Source: an uncultured Oscillospiraceae bacterium
Lineage (GTDB): Bacteria > Bacillota > Clostridia > Oscillospirales > Oscillospiraceae
Direction of reading: 5' to 3'
Assembly: GCA_934655875.1 (NCBI GenBank)
Contig: CAKUHB010000011.1
Location: 1 to 64,000, forward strand
DNA: 64,000 nt
Position numbers and translations under genes: made by a program
The notes under the pieces: generated by a model
The model's input: the letters and a program-made list of their open reading frames with translations, nothing else
The model's database searches: none
What the model was told of the DNA's origin: nothing
Shown here: positions 51,872-59,423 of the stretch, one piece after another
Position numbering within the stretch: the first letter of the stretch is position 1
Layout of the letters: the number at the start of each line of letters is the position of its first letter

Positions 51872-52164
51872 ATAAAAAAACAGCCCCTTATCCCCATATG
51901 GGACAAGAGCTGCACTCCTGCGATACCACCCAAATTGACGCTTGCGCGTCCGCTCGCTCATGCGTACCATCATACGCATCCCGGTGGATAACGGGTGGGC
52001 ACCCGTCGGCTCCTACTTGCATCCGTCAAGATGGGTTCAGGCCGCCCTCAAAAGTCCATTCCCCTTACGCCGTTCCGCTGCACTCACACCGCCGGCAGCT
52101 CTCTGACGCCCGGTTCTGTAAGGGTACTCCTCTTTCTCAAAGGTTTCATTGGTATTTCGTTGTT
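51872..52164 (-). promoter_or_regulatory. T-box riboswitch with a tryptophan (UGG) specifier
   Basis: On the minus strand the leader contains a stem I with the specifier region GAATGGAC (UGG at 52056-52058). Later the T-box bulge GGGTGGTATCGCAGG (complement at 51917-51931) is present. A terminator hairpin follows (pairing CAGC...TCCC with GGGGA...GGCTG, 51881-51912) with seven U residues. Uncharged tRNA-Trp would pair with both sites, form the antiterminator and permit expression of the ABC operon. Confidence 0.9.
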
Positions 52165-52170
52165 GGCGTT

Positions 52171-52199
52171 ATTATAGCCGCGCCCCACCGTGAAGTCAA
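52171..52199 (-). promoter_or_regulatory. Promoter of the T-box/tryptophan ABC operon
   Basis: On the minus strand TTGACT (52194-52199) and TATAAT (52171-52176) with a 17-bp spacer; start near 52164. Confidence 0.82.
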
Positions 52200-52264
52200 T
52201 CGTCAATTTAAATAAAAAAAGCGCAGCGGAACGCCGTCATTTTCTGCGTGCCGCTTCTGCGCGA

Positions 52265-52297
52265 AAAACACGCGCCGCGGCAAGCGGCGCGTGTTTT
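52265..52297 (-). terminator. Terminator of the UPF0340/ECF S operon
   Basis: 14-bp perfect stem AAAACACGCGCCGC/GCGGCGCGTGTTTT right after the minus-strand stop at 52307, with T residues at its end. Confidence 0.75.
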
Positions 52298-52306
52298 GCA
52301 GCTATT

Positions 52307-52852
52307 TTACAGCTCCTGATATACCGCTCTTGCGCCGCCGATGTACTTCGGGCGCGTGCGGGCGCAGAGGATGTTCGCTTCGCCGATCTTTTTGATGGAC
52401 AGACGCACCGGGATCGCCACCCGGCGCAGGTGCATGCCGATGAGCGTACCGCCGATGTCGATACCGGCGTCGGCAACAATGGTCTCAACCAGAACGGGAT
52501 CCTTGAAATTCGCCCATGCAGTCATGGCGAACGAGCCGCCCGCATGCAGCTGCGGAATGGCATTGACGATCTCAAAGCCGTGGCTTTCCGCCACCTCGCG
52601 CTCGATGACAAGCGCACGGTTCAGATGCTCGCAGCACTGCACGGCAAGCTCCACGCCCTGCGCCTGCAAAAGCGGATAGATCCCGGCAAACGCGGCCTGC
52701 GCCGCTTCCAGGCTCGAACCCTTGCCGATGCGCGCGCCGACCATCTCGCTCGACGAGCAGCCGACGACAAAGATCTTCCCCGGCTTCAGCTTTGCGACCT
52801 CCAGCAGCTCTGTGACGGCCTGTCTGGCCTGTTCGGTAATTTCTTCGTACAT
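52307..52852 (-). CDS. UPF0340/TIGR01440 family protein (YwlG-like)
   Basis: 181 residues. It matches the family throughout: EEITEQARQAVTELLEVAKLKPGKIFVVGCSSSEMVGARIGKGSS, later AVQCCEHLNRALVIEREVAE and DAGIDIGGTLIGMHLRRVAIPVR. The biochemical function is not known; the fold and the GCSSSE motif suggest a ligand-binding enzyme. It is translated just after an ECF S-component (4-nt gap) in the same operon. Confidence 0.88.
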   Translation of the reverse strand: MYEEITEQARQAVTELLEVAKLKPGKIFVVGCSSSEMVGARIGKGSSLEAAQAAFAGIYPLLQAQGVELAVQCCEHLNRALVIEREVAESHGFEIVNAIPQLHAGGSFAMTAWANFKDPVLVETIVADAGIDIGGTLIGMHLRRVAIPVRLSIKKIGEANILCARTRPKYIGGARAVYQEL

Positions 52853-52855
52853 GAT

Positions 52856-53386
52856 TTATTCACCCTTCCAGAATGCTTTATGGATCTCCGGTACACGCCG
52901 CAGCGCGGTGTACAGCAGGACGGACAGGATGATGCCCACGGCCGCCTGCACAAGGTTATTGGGGATGGACGCCGCAGCAGCAAGTCCCTTGCCAAGAATC
53001 AGCGCCTTATAGCCGAAGTAGCCCAGCACCATGATCGCTTCGGACGGCAGCTCGATGAGCGCGAGCTTCCAGAACGGCACCTTTTCGCCCTTCTTGAGCA
53101 TCGGCCGGAGCAGCAGCGCCGCAACGAGCGCCACAAGTCCCTTGATGAGGAACGTGCCGGGGACATAATGGCCGTAGCCCGCCAGAAGATCTGCCAGTCC
53201 GCTGCCGATACCGGCGGCAAAGAAGCCGTACCACGGGCCGAGCACCAGACCTGCAAGCAGGCACATGCCCTCGCCGATGTTGGTGTAGCCGGCAACCGTC
53301 GGGAACTGAATGATCATCGTCGCCACGCAGCACATGGCGGCAAACATTGCGCTCAGAACCAGCTTTCGGATTGTTTCGTTTTTCAT
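52856..53386 (-). CDS. ECF transporter S-component (copy 1)
   Basis: 176 residues, six hydrophobic helices. The start MKNETIRKLVLSAMFAAMCCVATMII and the loop GYTNIGEGMCLLAGLVLGPWYG are the vitamin-uptake S-protein signature. S-components bind a vitamin or cofactor precursor and share a common EcfA/A'/T module encoded elsewhere; no such module lies nearby. Substrate not assigned. It is about 65% identical by eye to the next gene upstream. Confidence 0.85.
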   Translation of the reverse strand: MKNETIRKLVLSAMFAAMCCVATMIIQFPTVAGYTNIGEGMCLLAGLVLGPWYGFFAAGIGSGLADLLAGYGHYVPGTFLIKGLVALVAALLLRPMLKKGEKVPFWKLALIELPSEAIMVLGYFGYKALILGKGLAAAASIPNNLVQAAVGIILSVLLYTALRRVPEIHKAFWKGE

Positions 53387-53418
53387 ATCTCGGTCCTCCG
53401 ATTGGATTGGATGCCTTG

Positions 53419-53446
53419 ATTATATCCGATTCTGATTCTATTGTAA
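53419..53446 (-). promoter_or_regulatory. Promoter of the downstream ECF S-component/UPF0340 pair
   Basis: On the minus strand TTACAA (53441-53446) and TATAAT (53419-53424), 16-bp spacer. Confidence 0.6.
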
Positions 53447-53483
53447 GATGCAAAAACGGTTATTTTTTTAATACCAGTTGGCA

Positions 53484-54011
53484 TCAAGCCGCCCAGAGCT
53501 GCTTCCGCACCTCCGGCACGCGGCTGAGCGCAAGATACAATCCGGACGCCAGCACGATCCCGATACCCGCCTGCAAAAGATTGTTCGGCACCGAAGCCGC
53601 AGCCGCCGCAGGCTCTTGCAGAATAACCGTCTCAAAGGCATAATAGCCGGCGACCATGACCACCTCTGCCGGCAGCTCCGCAAGCAGGACGCTTACCGGT
53701 GTATGCAGCCGTCCGTTTGCCCGGGCCAGCCGGAAGCACTGCGCCGCCGTCAGCGCAACGAGCGCCTTGATGATGAGCGTCGCGGGCACATAAATACCGT
53801 AGCCCGCCAGAAGATCCGCCAGACCGCTGCCGATCCCTGCCGCCGCCATGCCGTACCACGGCCCCAGCACCAGCCCGGACAGCAGACACATGCCCTCGCC
53901 GATATTGAGATAGCCGGTCGCAATCGGGATCTGGACGACAAGCGTCGCCACGCAGCACAGCGCCGCGAACATGGCGCTCAGCACCAGCTTCCGGATGGTT
54001 TCTTTTTTCAT
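53484..54011 (-). CDS. ECF transporter S-component (copy 2)
   Basis: 175 residues from the ATG at 54009-54011 with AAAAGGGGTG upstream. MKKETIRKLVLSAMFAALCCVATLVVQIPIATGYLNIGEGMCLLSGLVLGPWYG is nearly the same as in copy 1, while the middle helix and its loop differ (CFRLARANGRLHTPVSVLL), which suggests different ligands after a tandem duplication. Each copy has its own promoter region. The 54012-54243 leader has A-rich and T-rich stretches but no riboswitch I can identify. Confidence 0.85.
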   Translation of the reverse strand: MKKETIRKLVLSAMFAALCCVATLVVQIPIATGYLNIGEGMCLLSGLVLGPWYGMAAAGIGSGLADLLAGYGIYVPATLIIKALVALTAAQCFRLARANGRLHTPVSVLLAELPAEVVMVAGYYAFETVILQEPAAAAASVPNNLLQAGIGIVLASGLYLALSRVPEVRKQLWAA

Positions 54012-54243
54012 AGCAGACACCCCTTTTGTTTGGATGCCCCTATTGTAGCGTCCGCTGGCCTGCCGAAAAAGACGCAGAAATGCAGTTTTTTTCGTGTGCA
54101 GATTTTACCTGCATTTGAGCTTCCGCCCAAACCGCGCAGAAAGATTTAACCTTTCCCGCAAAGAAACAATCTCCCGTCCCCTTTTTTATACCAGCGCCGA
54201 CGGAGAAAAGCAAGCGCACCTCGAAAAAAACATGTCAAACCCC

Positions 54244-54272
54244 TTGACAAACCGTATAAAATCCCCTATAAT
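54244..54272 (+). promoter_or_regulatory. Promoter of tRNA-Pro
   Basis: TTGACA (54244-54249) and TATAAT (54267-54272), 17-bp spacer, start about 6 nt before the mature tRNA. Confidence 0.85.
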
Positions 54273-54283
54273 ACTCAGGCTGA

Positions 54284-54360
54284 CGGGGTGTGGCGAAGTT
54301 TGGTATCGCGCTTGGTTCGGGACCAAGAGGCCTCGGGTTCGAATCCCGACACTCCGACCA
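54284..54360 (+). tRNA. tRNA-Pro (anticodon CGG)
   Basis: All four arms fold: acceptor CGGGGTG/CACTCCG (one G-U), D-arm, anticodon stem CTTGG/CCAAG with loop TTCGGGA (anticodon CGG), and T-arm CGGGTTCGAATCCCG. The 3' ACCA is encoded. Its 3' end faces an integrase gene, making it the likely attachment site of the integrative element downstream. Confidence 0.93.
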
Positions 54361-54397
54361 AATCCGGCTGAAATCTTTCGATTTCAGCCGGATTTTT
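54361..54397 (+). terminator. Terminator of tRNA-Pro
   Basis: 14-bp perfect stem AATCCGGCTGAAAT/ATTTCAGCCGGATT followed by T residues. Confidence 0.9.
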
Positions 54398-54447
54398 CTG
54401 TGTTTTCAGAACTTTTTTCGATGGAGAATTCTGTGACTTTTCCGTTT

Positions 54448-54468
54448 GACCCAAACGTGACCCAAACG
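54448..54468. repeat. Adjacent direct repeats, candidate integrase arm sites
   Basis: GACCCAAACG occurs at 54448-54457 and 54459-54468, between the tRNA and the integrase gene. Short direct repeats here commonly serve as arm-type binding sites for the integrase. Confidence 0.45.
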
Positions 54469-54503
54469 GGAATTTCGGAGCGGAAGCACCGGAAGTGAAA
54501 AAT

Positions 54504-54536
54504 CGCCGCCTGCCGGAGCAGTTCCGGCAGGCGGCG
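54504..54536 (-). terminator. Terminator of the integrase gene
   Basis: 14-bp perfect stem CGCCGCCTGCCGGA/TCCGGCAGGCGGCG; on the minus strand ATTTTTCACTT follows. Confidence 0.85.
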
Positions 54537-54562
54537 TGCGCTTTTCTGTTCATTTTTTGCCG

Positions 54563-55717
54563 TTATCCGACGTTCGCCATGAAACCGCTGATTTTCTGCG
54601 CGGCTTCTTTTTTCATGCCCGCTGTGACGTGTGTGTAAACGTCCAGCGAGAATTCCGCCGAGGCGTGACCGAGGATCTCCGCAACTGTTTTCGGGTCAAT
54701 GCCGCTTTGGATTGCCAACGTCGAGAACGTGTGTCTGAGGTCATGAAATCTGACGTGTTCCTCGATCCCAGCTTTTTCGAGCAGCTTCTTGTGAATCCGT
54801 CCGACGCAGTCCGGGCCATACATCCCGCCGGTCTTGGGCGATGGGAACATATACGGGCTGAACGGGTGATTTTTTCGATCTTCGACCAGCAGCCGGATTG
54901 CTTCGTCGCTGAGATAGATTTCACGAACCGAATTTTCCGTTTTCGGTTCTGTCACGACCAGTTCCCCCTTGCCGCGCGACACAGATTTGGACACGGTCAG
55001 CGTTTTCGTCTGCAAGTTCAGGTCGCTCCACAGCAGCGCCACCAGTTCGCCACGCCGCAGTCCTGTGCTGAGTTCCAGATAGAACATCGGCAGGACGCCC
55101 CATTCCTCCGCTGCTTTCAGGTAGTCGCGGATTTTCTCCGGCGGGATGATCTGCATTTTCTTCTTCTCTTTTTTGGGCAGGCGGCAGCCGTTTGCCGGGT
55201 TATACGGAATCAACCGTTCCGTAACCGCCTGCTCCAAGCACTGCCGCAGCATCGTGTGCAGCCCGCGGATGGTCTTATTGCTGAGACTCAGGTCATCCAT
55301 GTTTTCGTACCGCCGCACTCTGCCGTGCGCTTTCGTTTCATTGTAGAATTTCTGGAGCTGCAAGGTTGTGAGCGCCGTCAGCTTGATGTCCCCGATGCGC
55401 GGCACGATATGCTGGTCGATATAGTTCTTGTAGTACATCGCCGTGGACGCGCGGACGGACGGCTTTGCGTAGTTTTCGTACCAGAGCTGCGCCCACTCGC
55501 CCACCGTGTAATCCCGGCGCTTCGTCACATCAATCTTCTCGAGTTCCTCCATCGCTTCCTGGAGTTTTTCTTTACACTCGCGCTGCGTCCGCGCGAGGAC
55601 GCTCTTTGCAATTGGCTTCCCCGTCTCCGGATCGATGCCCGCCGTGTAGCGCCCTTCCCAGCGTCCGTCTTTCCGCTTGCGGATGTTGCCCTCACCATTT
55701 GCCCGTTTCTTCGCCAT
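54563..55717 (-). CDS. int: Site-specific tyrosine integrase
   Basis: 384 residues from the ATG at 55715-55717 with AAAGGGGAACACAG upstream. An N-terminal AP2-like arm-binding part (ANGEGNIRKRKDGRWEGRYT), a SAM-like core-binding domain (about 70-175) and a catalytic domain with Arg221 (TGLRRGE), His325 and Arg328 (HDLRH), His351 (LGHAS) and nucleophile Tyr361 (DVYTHV). It integrates and excises the element, most likely at the tRNA-Pro gene 200 bp away. Gene order integrase next to tRNA is as expected. Confidence 0.93.
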   Translation of the reverse strand: MAKKRANGEGNIRKRKDGRWEGRYTAGIDPETGKPIAKSVLARTQRECKEKLQEAMEELEKIDVTKRRDYTVGEWAQLWYENYAKPSVRASTAMYYKNYIDQHIVPRIGDIKLTALTTLQLQKFYNETKAHGRVRRYENMDDLSLSNKTIRGLHTMLRQCLEQAVTERLIPYNPANGCRLPKKEKKKMQIIPPEKIRDYLKAAEEWGVLPMFYLELSTGLRRGELVALLWSDLNLQTKTLTVSKSVSRGKGELVVTEPKTENSVREIYLSDEAIRLLVEDRKNHPFSPYMFPSPKTGGMYGPDCVGRIHKKLLEKAGIEEHVRFHDLRHTFSTLAIQSGIDPKTVAEILGHASAEFSLDVYTHVTAGMKKEAAQKISGFMANVG

Positions 55718-55881
55718 CTGTGTTCCCCTTTCCGTTTTTGGTAACACAAACAACTACCACAGAAGAGTGATAAAGTCTAGCAATTTTTTGAAAATTTCGG
55801 ACATTTTTCAGGGGTTTCCATTTCAGGAAAAAGCCTATTCTTTGTTTACTGCGGCGCAGTTTTTGCGTTCATATATTTTTC

Positions 55882-58068
55882 TTAAACAGTTTGAAAAATG
55901 ACTTGGATTGCCGGAGAATTTCCGCGCAGCTGCGGAAGCACAAAGCCCGCGGACATCAGTGCTCTACCGGACAAGCAAAGCGAGTTGATTGAGTTTTTGT
56001 ATCGCAGCTCCGGTACAAGACCGTTCAGCCGCACGCTTCGTTCCGGTCCGTTTGCCATTGGCTCCGTTTCAACGTAGGTCATGATCGCCATTTTTCGATC
56101 TGGACTGACGACCACCCATGCGTTGTGGCTCGCCGTATCTGTTTCCGTCAAACGGTAAAAATCGCCGTTGCAGAATAAATCGCGATATTGCTGATATGTC
56201 TTAATCTGTCGAGTGATTTCTTCTTTTTCGTCTGCACCAAGCTTCGCAGGATCCAGCTCATATCCGAATCCGCCTGCGGCGGCCGCTACACAAAACCGTG
56301 TATGGAGTGCGGTCTCACGACCGGTCTGGTGATTCGGCGAGGCAGAAACATGCGCTGAGATACACGACTGCGGATAACAGAAGGACGTACCGTATTGGAT
56401 TTCCAGCCGCGCGATTGGGTCGGTGTTGTCGCTGCACCAGATCTGCGGCGTATAGTACAGCATTCCCGCATCAAAGCGCCCTCCGCCTCCGGAACAGCTT
56501 TCGATCAGCAGCCCCGGATAGCGGGCAGTCAAACGCTCCAGCAGCGCATAAATGCCAAGAACATATCGGTGTGCAACCTCACCCTGCCGCTCCGGAGGAA
56601 GCGCCGCGGAATACTTTTCACACAAATGGCGGTTCATGTCCCATTTGATATAACGAATTCCGGTGCTGTCCAGAATCGCGCAGATCACTTCAAACAGGTA
56701 ATCCCGCACATCCTCACGTGTCATATCTAGCACCCGCTGTGCACGGCTGAGCGTTGCAGTTCTGCCCGGAACCGAGAGGCACCATTCCGGATGTGTTCGG
56801 TTCAGCTCGCTGTCCGGCGAGACCATCTCCGGCTCCAGCCAGAGTCCAAGCTTCAGTCCAAGCGCCTTCGTTCGCTCCGATAATCCCTTCAGCCCATTCG
56901 GGAGCTTTTCCCGGTTGACATACCAGTCGCCAAGGCTGCTGTTATCACTGTTCCGCTTTCCGAACCATCCATCGTCCAGAACGAACAGTTCGATGCCAAG
57001 CGTACCGGCATCCTTTGCAATAGCGCTCAGGCTGCTTTCATTAAAGTCAAAATAGGTTGCTTCCCAGTTGTTGATCAGAATGGGGCGCGGGCAATGCAGC
57101 CACTTCGGGTCGCAGATCCGTTCACGGATCGCACGGTGAAAGCTCCGACTGAGTGTGGAAAAACCATTGTCGCTGAAGGACAGCAGCACCTCCGGTGTCT
57201 GGAACGCTTCCTGCGGAGCAAGTGTCCACGAAAATTCCTGCGGATGAATGCCCATCACCACGCGCGTCTGATCGATCTGGTCCTTCTCGGCCTGAAACAG
57301 AAAGTTCCCGCTGTAAACAAAGCAGAAGCCGTAGCAGTGACCGCTGCGTTCCGTCGTTTCCGGCGCGCAGAGGATCGCAAACGGATTATACTGCGGGCTC
57401 GATACGCCTCTGACGCTGTCGATGCGGGTTTTGCCATGTGCGACAGGTGTGCGCTGCATCGTACGCTCCCCGCAGTGCCGTCCATAAAAGGTCATCAGTT
57501 CAAAGCGCTTGGGCACATAGAAATCCACACAGCACGACAGCGCACGCTCCATGCGAATCGGAACAGTGCTCCGGTTGACGATCTTCGCGCTTCTCGTCAG
57601 AAGGTCGGCACAAGCGTAAACGGAATATTGCAGGATCAGCGCCGTTTGGGAAGCCGCGTCCTCCATGGTGATCTCCAGCGTTTCCACGTCCTCACCGCCG
57701 CGCAGCATCGGCAGCCCACTCAGCTTTGGCTTTTCCGGAAGAATACGGTGAGAGGCATAGCGGTAGTCTGCGGCAAGCGCACCGCAGGCGTCTTTTTGTT
57801 CCAGGCAGGTCTCCCGGTAATCTCCGCTGCCCAAGAAGGGATATTCCTGCGGCAGCGTATCGAGCGAGTAGGTCCGATCCGGCGCATCCCACGGGTTTCC
57901 GGAGAAGCCTCGATCCTGCCGGTCGATCAGATAGCTCATATCATCATCGACCGAAGCGCCGTAATAAACGTGGAGCAGATGTCCAAGCTCGCTGATCTTG
58001 ATCTGATAGGAGCTTTTCCGGGTTTTCAAGTGAAACAGGCGTTTCTCTTCGTCAAATAAAATGATCAT
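55882..58068 (-). CDS. GH36 alpha-galactosidase
   Basis: 728 residues from the ATG at 58066-58068, preceded by GGAGAGACAGAGT. An N-terminal beta domain (1-320), a TIM barrel with INNWEATYFDFNES and FVLDDGWFGKRN, nucleophile Asp477 in IKWDMNRHLCE, acid/base Asp547 in CSDNTDPIARLEIQ, and a C-terminal beta domain. No signal peptide, so it acts in the cytoplasm on raffinose-family sugars or melibiose after uptake. It lies between the integrase and the remaining element genes. The sequence upstream (58096-58194) looks like the end of a GH4 gene, suggesting that it was once in an alpha-galactoside operon. Confidence 0.93.
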   Translation of the reverse strand: MIILFDEEKRLFHLKTRKSSYQIKISELGHLLHVYYGASVDDDMSYLIDRQDRGFSGNPWDAPDRTYSLDTLPQEYPFLGSGDYRETCLEQKDACGALAADYRYASHRILPEKPKLSGLPMLRGGEDVETLEITMEDAASQTALILQYSVYACADLLTRSAKIVNRSTVPIRMERALSCCVDFYVPKRFELMTFYGRHCGERTMQRTPVAHGKTRIDSVRGVSSPQYNPFAILCAPETTERSGHCYGFCFVYSGNFLFQAEKDQIDQTRVVMGIHPQEFSWTLAPQEAFQTPEVLLSFSDNGFSTLSRSFHRAIRERICDPKWLHCPRPILINNWEATYFDFNESSLSAIAKDAGTLGIELFVLDDGWFGKRNSDNSSLGDWYVNREKLPNGLKGLSERTKALGLKLGLWLEPEMVSPDSELNRTHPEWCLSVPGRTATLSRAQRVLDMTREDVRDYLFEVICAILDSTGIRYIKWDMNRHLCEKYSAALPPERQGEVAHRYVLGIYALLERLTARYPGLLIESCSGGGGRFDAGMLYYTPQIWCSDNTDPIARLEIQYGTSFCYPQSCISAHVSASPNHQTGRETALHTRFCVAAAAGGFGYELDPAKLGADEKEEITRQIKTYQQYRDLFCNGDFYRLTETDTASHNAWVVVSPDRKMAIMTYVETEPMANGPERSVRLNGLVPELRYKNSINSLCLSGRALMSAGFVLPQLRGNSPAIQVIFQTV

Positions 58069-58095
58069 ACTCTGTCTCTCCAATGTGCTGGTCTG

Positions 58096-58194
58096 TTACC
58101 GATATTCTCCAATCCATCCAGCATTCGATTCGATCATCTCATCACAGAGCGCGATGATATCCGGAATGCTCAGTTCTGCGGCTGTAACAGTCAT
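58096..58194 (-). pseudogene. C-terminal remnant of a GH4-type glycosidase
   Basis: A frame of 32 codons ends LSIPDIIALCDEMIESNAG, then WIGEYR and a stop. The TAAELSIPDIIALCDEMIE pattern resembles the C-terminal helix of GH4 alpha-glucosidases/galactosidases (TAA-LS-IW-MVDELI type). It has no start of its own and directly precedes the GH36 gene. I infer a left-over 3' end from a captured operon. Confidence 0.5.
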
Positions 58195-58255
58195 CGACGA
58201 GCTGCTTACACTCCGGCGTGATCCAGAGCGCGAATTTTGTTTTTCCTTTTACCAT
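58142..58255 (-). pseudogene. Truncated short element gene (MVKGKTKFALW type)
   Basis: ATG at 58253-58255 gives MVKGKTKFALWITPECKQ, then LVDD, and after about 22 codons the reading passes into the GH4-like sequence in a different frame; it stops after 37 codons. A similar start is typical of small conserved proteins of Clostridial integrative elements that continue for about 50-60 residues. I take it as a gene cut by insertion of cargo DNA. Confidence 0.5.
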
Positions 58256-58289
58256 TTTTCTGTGTTCACCTCGTAAATTTCGTTGGAAC

Positions 58290-58322
58290 CCCGTCGTTTT
58301 CCTTGAAACGGCGGGCTTTTTT
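58290..58322 (+). terminator. Hairpin with a T-run on the plus strand
   Basis: CCCGTCGTTT pairs with AAACGGCGGG (one mismatch) and is followed by CTTTTTT. No plus-strand gene precedes it, so it may end an unrecognised RNA or be part of an element-specific structure. Confidence 0.5.
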
Positions 58323-58653
58323 CGTACTGCAACGCCCTAGGGCTGATTTTCGCTGTGTTTGGAACGCCCTCGCAAATCCCCGAAACTGCCCGCACCGCGG
58401 GCAGATGTGTCTGCCGCGGGGCGCGCACGACCCCGTGGTTTTGTCCTGCTTCGCCGCTTGCGGCTTCTCCCTCTGCTGAAATCCGCCCGCAGGCGTCCTT
58501 CCTCTGCGTTTGCCGTCCCCACAACGCTCCCGCACGGAGGCGCAACGTCCGGTTTTCTGGTGCTTGGCGGGTACGCACTCGGCTGCGCTGTAAAAGCCGC
58601 ACAAACCGTCGACACGGGCGTAACGGCGTGGGTTTGCTGTTTTAGCTATGCAT
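58323..58653. other. GC-rich non-coding stretch of the element
   Basis: Several overlapping frames on both strands are long but arginine/proline/serine-rich and have no ribosome binding sites, so I see no gene. Small inverted repeats (for example CCCGCACCGCGGGC) occur. The place between a short element gene and the HTH protein is where a transfer origin or mobilisation site could lie; that is a guess. Confidence 0.35.
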
Positions 58654-59070
58654 TCAACCTGTGTTTTGAATAAAATCGGCATATTTTCTCCTTGCTGCGT
58701 CCTCGTCCAGCTGCTGCATCTGCCGGTCGTAGTCCTGCTGGAGTGCCGCCTGAATCGGTCGGATGGTGAAGAGCAGATTGCCGTTGCGCGTTTTTCCACC
58801 CTTTGTTCTGACCAACGTCGGCTCTGTGACGAGCAGGCCGCGTTCTTCGAGTGAGCGGATATGCTTACGAATCGTGTTCGGACTTAACCCAACCGCATCA
58901 CCGATTTTCCGATAGCTCGGCCAGCATTGGAACGTCTGGCGATCCTCGCAGAACAGCAGGTAGGCGTAAATTGCGATCTCTGCTGCGCTCAAACCCAACG
59001 AGAAAATTTCTTTCGGCAGTGGGAAGTAGTCCTTGACCGGATCGCGTGTCAGCCAGAGACTGCGCTTCAC
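58654..59070 (-). CDS. Winged-helix DNA-binding protein of the element
   Basis: 138 residues, overlapping the excisionase stop (ATGA). The N-terminal part (LTRDPVKDYFPLPKEIFSLGLSAAEIAIYAYLLF) and the helix-turn-helix (CWPSYRKIGDAVGLSPNTIRKHIRSLEERGLLV) match the helix-turn-helix proteins of Clostridial integrative elements that are related to replication-initiator N-domains. The tail is glutamine-rich. It may bind the repeats at 59424-59802 to control replication or excision. Confidence 0.8.
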   Translation of the reverse strand: MKRSLWLTRDPVKDYFPLPKEIFSLGLSAAEIAIYAYLLFCEDRQTFQCWPSYRKIGDAVGLSPNTIRKHIRSLEERGLLVTEPTLVRTKGGKTRNGNLLFTIRPIQAALQQDYDRQMQQLDEDAARRKYADFIQNTG

Positions 59071-59276
59071 TCTGCCACTCCTGTGTGCTGCTCCACCCAG
59101 CGGATGAACGCTTCTTTCGGAACGACGATCCGATTCCCGATTCGCAGCGCGAGGAAATCCTTCTCATACATCAGCTCGTAGTTGCTGGACGGTGCAATGC
59201 CCAGCACCTTTGCGACGGTCGCTGTATTCAGGAACAGCGGCAGTTCGTCATAGTTCTTGTATGTTGATTCTTTCAT
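59067..59276 (-). CDS. xis: Excisionase-type small DNA-binding protein
   Basis: 69 residues with AGGAGGACAACATG at the start. The MerR-like/excisionase helix-turn-helix covers almost the whole protein: LPLFLNTATVAKVLGIAPSSNYELMYEKDFLALRIGNRIVVPKEAFIRWVEQH. Xis proteins bend DNA at attachment sites and direct the integrase toward excision. It is translated together with the next gene. Confidence 0.85.
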   Translation of the reverse strand: MKESTYKNYDELPLFLNTATVAKVLGIAPSSNYELMYEKDFLALRIGNRIVVPKEAFIRWVEQHTGVAE

Positions 59277-59423
59277 GTTGTCCTCCTTTGTTCGTGTTCA
59301 TTTTTTCCTTCTGACTTTCCTTTCTGAAAAAACACCTCCTACCCTTTATCCGTATTCAGAGGGCTTTTGTACCAAACTTTTTCAAAAAATTCGGAAATTT
59401 TTTCGCCGGTCAAAACATCTCCC

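Noticed and set aside
54012..54243. preQ1-like aptamer before the ECF S-component (TGCAG/CTGCA hairpin followed by an A-run)
   Set aside because: The hairpin loop is too short and the conserved loop bases of the preQ1-I class are missing.
58266..58799. Overlapping frames of 90 to 177 codons in the element gap
   Set aside because: Arginine/serine-rich, no ribosome binding sites, overlap the HTH gene; treated as non-coding.
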